Below are positions 61,509 to 64,000 of a DNA stretch of 64,000 bases, piece by piece. A program made the position numbers and the translations under genes. Below the pieces are notes generated by a model. The model did no database searches and was not told where the DNA came from. It saw only the letters and a list, made by a program, of their open reading frames with translations. Location of the stretch: assembly GCA_022448345.1 (NCBI GenBank), contig JAKVCB010000005.1:1-64000 (forward strand), given 5' to 3'. Every line of letters starts with the position of its first letter. Within the stretch, counting starts at the first letter, position 1. This stretch comes from Pirellulales bacterium. GTDB taxonomy: Bacteria; Planctomycetota; Planctomycetia; Pirellulales; Lacipirellulaceae.

Positions 61509-62516
61509 ATGACCGCACTTGTCCCACTTCCGATTCTTTCGGCGAACTCGTTTCGTCAACAGGGTGTTCGGGAGTTGCGTGCGGCGGGGAAGATCCAGAC
61601 GTTGCAGATCAACTTGGGCCTCGTCTGCAATCTGGCATGCCACCATTGTCATGTGGAATCTTCGCCGAAACGGGACAGTCCCCAAGAAAACATGTCTGCC
61701 GACACTGCACGGCGTGTTATCGATTGGATTGCCAGCAATCATCAGATCGAGCGTGTTGACCTGACCGGGGGGAGCCCCGAGATGAACCCTAACTTTCGCT
61801 CGCTGGTACGACGGGTTCGAGATTTGGGGCGGCATGTCATGGATCGTTGCAACCCAACCATTATTCCATACACAGATCACGAAAATAGAGAACCGTATGC
61901 ATGGATTCCTCACTTCCTGGCTGAGCACCAGGTCGAGGTCGTTGCCTCTTTGCCATGTTACCTGGAAGACAATGTCGATCAGCAGCGGGGTCGTGGGGCC
62001 TACAATGCGTCGATTGAAGGTTTGCGGCGACTTAACGATGCAGGTTATGGGCGGGATCCACGGTTGCGACTCAACCTCGTTTACAATCCCAACGGCCCCC
62101 ATCTGCCACCACCACAAGCGTCACTTTTTGCCGACTATCAGCGTGAATTGAAAAATCGATTCGGTTTAGTCTTCAACGACTTGTGGACGATCACCAACAT
62201 GCCCATTAAGAGATGGCGGCATGAACTTGAACGGTCGGGTCAGCTTTCCGACTACATGAAAATGCTCGCCAAGGCGTACAACCCATTGACCCTTGATGGT
62301 CTTATGTGTCGGCATCAAATTCACATTGATTCGGCAGGACGCCTCTACGACTGCGATTTCAATTATGCGTTAGATTTACGCACGTCGGGCTCTCCCGAAC
62401 AGTTTCTTTGGAATACGACCGCCGACGAACTGGCGGGTCGTGCAATATCGACCGGTGACCACTGTTATGGGTGCACGGCGGGTGCCGGAAGTAGTTGCGG
62501 CGGCGCCTTGATTTGA
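61509..62516 (+). CDS. arsS: Arsenosugar biosynthesis radical SAM protein ArsS
   Basis: CNLACHHCHVESSP radical SAM CxxxCxxC, DLTGGSPEMNPNFRSLV, ASLPCYLEDNVDQQRG, DHCYGCTAGAGSSCGGAL. Confidence 0.88.
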   Translation: MTALVPLPILSANSFRQQGVRELRAAGKIQTLQINLGLVCNLACHHCHVESSPKRDSPQENMSADTARRVIDWIASNHQIERVDLTGGSPEMNPNFRSLVRRVRDLGRHVMDRCNPTIIPYTDHENREPYAWIPHFLAEHQVEVVASLPCYLEDNVDQQRGRGAYNASIEGLRRLNDAGYGRDPRLRLNLVYNPNGPHLPPPQASLFADYQRELKNRFGLVFNDLWTITNMPIKRWRHELERSGQLSDYMKMLAKAYNPLTLDGLMCRHQIHIDSAGRLYDCDFNYALDLRTSGSPEQFLWNTTADELAGRAISTGDHCYGCTAGAGSSCGGALI

Positions 62517-62588
62517 GCGTGCGGTCGCTGTTTGGTCATTCGGGAACAGTTGCCACGGGCTTCGGAAGTCAGAGCACCTTTTTGCCAG

Positions 62589-63515
62589 TTAGTCGACCTC
62601 CTGATAGCGTGACTCAAGCGAGATGTGGAGGCGTCCTGTCCCGGTCATATGGAAGGTCGCACCCGCATCGAGCATTGATTTTGCCACTCCGATCGGTCCC
62701 TCCAAGTCAGACGACACCAGGCGACAGCCGTCAATTTCGACAGCAAACAGACCTTCCAGTTGCACTCGCATTTGGCCTTCGTTGTGATCGGTTGCTTCCA
62801 GGAACGCGTCAAAAGCAGCACACCGGACCTGTCCAATGGTCCTGATTTCGGTCAGTGTTAGATGGAACGACTCGACGGTACCTAGCGACTGACCAAGGGC
62901 AAACAGTCGCTCGGCGACTTCACGTGGTAGCGAAATCTTCTGGCCGACAACCACTGTTTTTCCAACCAGAAATTCTGCAAGTGGACTCGCCTCACCAAGA
63001 CTGTTCATGTTGCCAGCAACAATTTTGTATTCGGCAAGGGTGGGCAGTTGTCCTTGGTCGTCGGTCACCATCAACACGGTTCCATTTCGAAAACAGTGGT
63101 ATTTACGACCTTCCACCGGGTCCTTTTCGGTCTTGTGGGAATCTGTTTCAGCGGTGAGTTGCCGCTCAGAAACCAGGTATCGCACATCGGCCTCAGTCAT
63201 GCGATTGTGCGCAATGTCCACAGCCGTGATCACCCGGTGTTGGCGTTGCGTGAGTACGCTTTGCCTTTGTTCAACGATTTGCTTTTTCCGCCGGCCGATC
63301 GTCTTCATACTCGATTCGAACAGGAGTTTTTGTTCAACCTGGTCTCCCACGTGTGCGGAGCGACCTGTGAAGATTGCAGATGCAAGGTTTTGCGGATCGC
63401 CAGCGGTCGTTTCGAACGTTGCCTGAGTCAGGTTCCCCTGCTGTGCCAATGTTGTCGGACCGGAGATGATCCAAAGAGCAAGGGTTGCCAGGCGAATCGC
63501 GAGCTGGGTTTTCAT
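62589..63515 (-). CDS. Secreted protein of unknown function
   Basis: 308 aa with signal peptide MKTQLAIRLATLALWIISGPTTLAQ. Confidence 0.65.
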   Translation of the reverse strand: MKTQLAIRLATLALWIISGPTTLAQQGNLTQATFETTAGDPQNLASAIFTGRSAHVGDQVEQKLLFESSMKTIGRRKKQIVEQRQSVLTQRQHRVITAVDIAHNRMTEADVRYLVSERQLTAETDSHKTEKDPVEGRKYHCFRNGTVLMVTDDQGQLPTLAEYKIVAGNMNSLGEASPLAEFLVGKTVVVGQKISLPREVAERLFALGQSLGTVESFHLTLTEIRTIGQVRCAAFDAFLEATDHNEGQMRVQLEGLFAVEIDGCRLVSSDLEGPIGVAKSMLDAGATFHMTGTGRLHISLESRYQEVD

Positions 63516-63921
63516 CTGAAAATCTCCAAGACCTGTTTCGACAGGGTCATGTCCGGTTTCTACGGAAAGTGTGGCGTCTGCCCACGGCGGTCAGGTTCAT
63601 TCTCGGGCAGGTCGACGGCGGATGATCGCGTGCGTTTCGGGGGACCGTCAACACCGGTTAGGGGCGAGTTTCTCGACAGTAGCGCCGAATGGTTCGATTC
63701 AACCATTTGCAAGCACTAACGGTCGCAAGGAGTGCTTGCTAGCTTAAGCAGTTTGTCCGCTTTCGAGACCGATCTCGTCAAAATGCTTCTGCCTCGTCAA
63801 AAAGGACTCTGCTCAAGCGATACCGGCCTAGGTACAGGATCTGCGGGTTGCTATAGTTCGCAGCCCTTCCGGCGGGGTTCCCATTCCTCGTTTCCGCAGA
63901 TCCCACCAAGAGAATCTTGTG

Positions 63922-64000
63922 ATGCACTACGGTCACTTTTCGTCGTTCGTATCTTCGTTGCTTCTTGTTGTGCTGTTGACCTCGGCTGTGCCTGGCCAGC
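63922..64000 (+). CDS. Secreted protein, N-terminus only (window edge)
   Basis: MHYGHFSSFVSSLLLVVLLTSAVPGQ signal peptide, open to window end. Confidence 0.5.
   Translation, partial: MHYGHFSSFVSSLLLVVLLTSAVPGQ

Noticed and set aside
62339-62516. Possible selenoprotein form of ArsS
   Set aside because: The C-terminal motif CYGCTAGAGSSCGG is encoded by ordinary Cys codons and the ORF stops normally at TGA; no evidence for recoding.
1-64000. CRISPR arrays, prophage or transposon
   Set aside because: No regularly spaced repeats, integrase, transposase or phage structural genes were seen in the translations.

Overview
The window looks like a planctomycete-type chromosome (inferred from gene content, not from a search). 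It is densely coding and has no CRISPR array, rRNA operon or recognisable transposase. The main feature is a candidate biosynthetic gene cluster at about 6.2-23.2 kb. It contains a 2512-aa single-module highly reducing type I PKS (KS-AT-DH-[structural KR]-ER-KR-ACP-TE), a GH3-family acyl-acid adenylating/amide synthetase, an extended SDR, an enolase-superfamily (MLE subgroup) enzyme with the catalytic residues intact, an alpha/beta hydrolase, an Sfp-type PPTase, a type II thioesterase and a FAAL-ACP fusion. It is followed by a complete nqrABCDEF-apbE-nqrM operon with a perfect TGTGA-N6-TCACA palindrome upstream of nqrA. Other content: a decayed family-4-like glycosyltransferase pseudogene, a sugar-salvage/GH109-like locus, ilvC-ilvN, an NfeD/NfeD/FloA membrane operon, a tandem pair of membrane coiled-coil paralogs, ferritin, tRNA-Leu(GAG) flanked by strong inverted repeats, coaX, an MnmE-like GTPase lacking the C-terminal CxGK motif, a TPR protein, tpx, a di-haem cytochrome c peroxidase, fxsA, an Nramp-type transporter, and an arsM-arsS arsenosugar pair. 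All product calls are based on reading motifs in the translations. No database search was run.
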